Assembly (NCBI GenBank): GCA_964560165.1
Contig: CAZLLB010000139.1
Coordinates: forward strand, 1 to 8,689
Length of the DNA: 8,689 nt
From: Parvibaculum sp964560165
Lineage (GTDB): Bacteria > Pseudomonadota > Alphaproteobacteria > Parvibaculales > Parvibaculaceae
Reading direction: 5' to 3'
Of the stretch, positions 6,814-8,689 are shown in pieces; position 1 is the first letter of the stretch; each line of letters begins with the position of its first letter. Made by a program: the position numbers and the translations under genes. The notes under the pieces are model-generated. The model was not told where the DNA came from and made no database searches. It was given only the letters and a program-made list of their open reading frames with translations.

Positions 6814-6846
6814 AGACCACGCATACCCGGCGTCACCTGGCTCTTC

Positions 6847-7026
6847 TCAGTCGACTTCGGCCATCGCGAATTCAGACTTGGCACTGCCGCAATCAGGGCA
6901 ACACCAGTCTTCCGGGATGTCTTCCCATAGTGTGCCTGGGGCAATGCCCTCGTCAGGTAACCCCTCGGCTTCGTCATAAATGAAACCGCAGACCTGGCAT
7001 TGCCACTGTTTGAATTCACGCGCCAT
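6847..7026 (-). CDS. Rubredoxin
   Basis: A 59-residue iron-sulfur electron carrier beginning MAREFKQWQCQVCGFIYDE. It has both rubredoxin cysteine knuckles, CQVCG (C10, C13) and CPDCG (C43, C46), which hold a single Fe(Cys)4 centre. Other family landmarks are FIYD (15-18), the central EGLPDEGIAPGTLWEDIP region (21-38) and DWCCPDC. The usual valine before the second knuckle is an extra cysteine, C42. Spacing in the first knuckle lacks the added residue seen in AlkG1-type rubredoxins. It starts 28 bases after the P450 stop with GAGGGGA (7034-7040) seven bases before the ATG, so it is co-transcribed with the P450 and may pass electrons to it (inference). Leucines 23 and 33 use TTA and CTA, rare codons in this GC-rich context. 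Family assignment is certain; the partner is not. Confidence 0.95.
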   Translation of the reverse strand: MAREFKQWQCQVCGFIYDEAEGLPDEGIAPGTLWEDIPEDWCCPDCGSAKSEFAMAEVD

Positions 7027-7054
7027 CGTTCCGTCCCCTCTTTATGCCTTCGCT

Positions 7055-8323
7055 TCAGTTCATCTTATAGCGAACGGGCACGTTCTTGGGACCGCAGACG
7101 AAGTTCGACACCGAATTTTTCGGTATGCCCGCAAGTTCGACGTGATCGACGCGGCGGAGAATTTCCTCCCAGAAGAGGCGCATTTCCAGTTTTGCGAGAT
7201 GCTGGCCTATGCAGACATGCGCGCCATAGCCGAAAGCAAGCTGCTTGTTGGGCTTGCGGTCGATCTGGAATTCGAAGGGCTTGTCGAAAATCTCTTCATC
7301 GCGATTGCCGGACGGATAGCAGAGCATCATCCAGTCGCCCTTGGAAATCTTCCGCCCGCGTACTTCCGTATCGGCTGTGGCCGAACGCATGAAGTGCTTC
7401 ACCGGCGTCGCCCAGCGGATCGTCTCTTCGATGAACGCGGGAATGAGCGAAGGATCGTCCTTCAGCCGCTTGAAATCATCCGGCCGCTCGGCAAGCGCCC
7501 AGAGACCGGCAGAGGTGGTGTTTGATGTCGTGTCATGGCCCGCCGTGGCGGCGATGATGTAATAGGACATGGCGGCGAAGTGATCGAGCGGCGCGCCATT
7601 GATCTGGCCATTGGCAATGACACTCGACAAATCCTCGCGCGGATTGGCGCGGCGGTCTTCGGTGATCGCGTTGAAATAGGTGATGAAGTCGCCGATGGTC
7701 GCCTGCATGGCGGCAAGACCATCTTCGAAGCTCGTCTCCTTGCCCGTGCGGTTGAGATCGGGGTCGTTGCTGCCGAAAAGCTCCTGCGTCAGCTTCAACA
7801 TGCGCGGCTCATCGGCCTCGGGCACGCCCAGCGTTTCCATGATGACGTGCAGCGGAAAATAGAGAGCGATGTCCTTGGCGAAATCGCACTCGTCGCCCAT
7901 GTCGGCCATGCGATCGACGAAGACCTTGGCGATGTCCTTGATGCGACCTTCGAGCTTCTTCACGTTCTGCGGCAGGAACCAGGCTTGCGTCAGACGGCGA
8001 TAGGCCATGTGATCGGGATTATCCATCTGCACCAGCGAGCGCACCAGATGGGGCGACCCGCCCATGAGCTGACGTACCTTCTGATCGACATCGATGCTCA
8101 CGAGCGTCGTCGCCAGATCACCATTGTGAAAAAGCTCGTTCTGCTTCTCGACCTCAAGAATGTCGGCATGTTTGGTGATCGCCCAAAAGGGCGCGAAGCC
8201 CTCAGGCTCGGCCTGCTCGAGCGGCATTTCCTTACGCAGAAAAGTGAAAGCCTCATCGACCGGCTTTTCTTCGGCATAGGCGCGCGGATCGACGATGGTG
8301 TTGGCGATCTCTTGGGGGATCAT
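7055..8323 (-). CDS. Cytochrome P450 monooxygenase
   Basis: The 422-residue soluble bacterial-type P450 would insert one oxygen atom from O2 into a hydrophobic substrate, using electrons from a separate redox protein. All signature elements are present: the C-helix HMAYRR (105-110), the I-helix oxygen-activation motif AGHDTTS (261-267), ExxR in the K helix (E300-R303) and the haem-binding FGYGAHVCIG (364-373), with C371 as the iron ligand. There is no membrane anchor and no fused reductase. The start at 8323 has a weak AGGGAAA (8331-8337) upstream and a sensible N-terminus. It is the first gene of a minus-strand operon, divergent from a TetR gene, and followed by a rubredoxin. The sequence resembles bacterial P450s of terpenoid, steroid or fatty-acid type, but I cannot assign a CYP family or substrate. 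Confidence 0.97.
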   Translation of the reverse strand: MIPQEIANTIVDPRAYAEEKPVDEAFTFLRKEMPLEQAEPEGFAPFWAITKHADILEVEKQNELFHNGDLATTLVSIDVDQKVRQLMGGSPHLVRSLVQMDNPDHMAYRRLTQAWFLPQNVKKLEGRIKDIAKVFVDRMADMGDECDFAKDIALYFPLHVIMETLGVPEADEPRMLKLTQELFGSNDPDLNRTGKETSFEDGLAAMQATIGDFITYFNAITEDRRANPREDLSSVIANGQINGAPLDHFAAMSYYIIAATAGHDTTSNTTSAGLWALAERPDDFKRLKDDPSLIPAFIEETIRWATPVKHFMRSATADTEVRGRKISKGDWMMLCYPSGNRDEEIFDKPFEFQIDRKPNKQLAFGYGAHVCIGQHLAKLEMRLFWEEILRRVDHVELAGIPKNSVSNFVCGPKNVPVRYKMN

Positions 8324-8435
8324 GATGGCGTTTCCCTGTGAAACTGGCGTCCCTCTTGATGAGGGGTTGCTTGATTATCGCTTTCCATCATGTTGCTATA
8401 CGTCCAACAACTAAGTAAATAGCAAATCGGCAAAT
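8324..8435. promoter_or_regulatory. Divergent control region between the P450 operon and the tetR gene
   Basis: This 112-base, AT-richer spacer must hold both promoters. Candidate dyads are TTGCTAT (8393-8399) with ATAGCAA (8419-8425), TGTTG (8391-8395) with CAACA (8405-8409), and CCCTC-TTGAT-GAGGG (8351-8365). GCTATA at 8395-8400 reads as TATAGC on the other strand and could contribute to a -10 in either direction. Above it, TTGATT (8371-8376) is a possible tetR -35. A TetR dimer binding here would control both genes. The exact operator cannot be chosen by eye. Confidence 0.4.
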
Positions 8436-8689
8436 ATGAGCGAAACGCAGCCTCTTCCTTCTCAGCCCCCTCGCCGGACGCAGGCCGAACGCCGCGCCCA
8501 GTCGGACCGCAGCCTGTTGCTGGCCGCCGCCGAGCTGATCGCAGAAGAAGGCTTCAACGCCGCCACTTTCGAGAAGGTCGGCGCGCGGGCTGGCTATAGC
8601 CGAGGCCTGGCGAGCCAACGCTTCGGCTCGAAAGACGGGCTGATCGAGGCGTTGATCGACTACCTGCACGACCGCTCGGAAGAATTGGC
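8436..8689 (+). CDS. TetR/AcrR-family transcriptional regulator (N-terminal part)
   Basis: The first 84 residues are visible; the gene runs off the right edge. After a basic, proline-rich tail (1-20) comes a TetR DNA-binding domain: helix 1 LLLAAAELIAEEGF (27-40), then ATFEKVGARAGYSRGLASQRFGSKDGLIEAL with the recognition helix at about 53-63 and the FGSKDGL turn (63-69) typical of the family. The ligand-binding domain is outside the window, so the effector cannot be guessed. ATG 8436 is bounded by an in-frame TAA at 8412-8414 with no other start between; its ribosome-binding site is poor. Being divergent from the P450, it is the likely repressor of that operon and of itself (inference from arrangement). 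Confidence 0.93.
   Translation, partial: MSETQPLPSQPPRRTQAERRAQSDRSLLLAAAELIAEEGFNAATFEKVGARAGYSRGLASQRFGSKDGLIEALIDYLHDRSEEL

Noticed and set aside
6750..7019. An 89-codon open frame on the minus strand
   Set aside because: It covers the rubredoxin gene in another frame. The rubredoxin frame has both cysteine knuckles and a ribosome-binding site, so this one is a shadow.
7535..8341. A 268-codon open frame on the + strand
   Set aside because: It lies opposite the P450, whose frame has every family motif. The antisense product is His/Arg/Asp-rich shadow sequence.
1..8689. CRISPR array, tRNA, rRNA or insertion sequence
   Set aside because: I saw no regularly spaced direct repeats, tRNA-like cloverleaf, rRNA segment, transposase frame or terminal repeats with target duplications.

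Overview
The window is compact, GC-rich proteobacterial DNA. It has a Cox11-type haem-copper oxidase assembly gene, short or overlapping gene junctions, and secondary-metabolite or xenobiotic-type catabolic genes. The overall picture suggests an alphaproteobacterium; a hydrocarbon- or terpenoid-degrading lineage such as Parvibaculum would fit, but that genus is an inference from gene content only.

Layout. At the left edge, on the + strand, is a divergent ctaG/cox11 gene (44-688), possibly with the tail of an upstream gene overlapping its start. It converges, with only 9 bases between the stop codons, on a long minus-strand block that runs from 8323 down to 698. In the direction of transcription this block contains: a cytochrome P450 (8323-7055); a 59-residue rubredoxin (7026-6847); a CrtC/AttH-like lipocalin-type protein with a TRDRSWGVR motif (6704-5598); an APH/ACAD10-11-like phosphotransferase (5592-4552); an unrecognised 149-residue protein starting inside the kinase stop codon (4555-4106); an intergenic hairpin repeat element (about 3979-4098); an HcaT-like MFS transporter (3902-2682); a TauD/TfdA-type Fe(II)/2-oxoglutarate dioxygenase overlapping the transporter by 44 bases (2725-1868); and a zinc-free medium-chain dehydrogenase/quinone-reductase-like enzyme (1696-698) with its own promoter-like palindrome. 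At the right edge a TetR-family regulator (8436 onward, cut by the window) is divergent from the P450.

How they may work together (inference). The TetR protein is the natural candidate regulator of the P450 operon through the 112-base divergent intergenic region. The P450 would hydroxylate a hydrophobic compound, with the rubredoxin as a possible electron carrier. The ACAD10/11-like kinase could then phosphorylate the new hydroxyl group, and the lipocalin-like protein could bind or isomerise a hydrophobic intermediate. The hairpin element separates this first operon from a second group: an MFS importer, a dioxygenase and an MDR oxidoreductase, which look like uptake plus further oxidation of a small organic acid, ether or ester. 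No substrate can be assigned from the sequence. The points most worth a second look are the P450-rubredoxin pair, the P450-plus-kinase logic, the coupled 149-residue protein, and the Cox11 homologue that has lost one of its three conserved cysteines.
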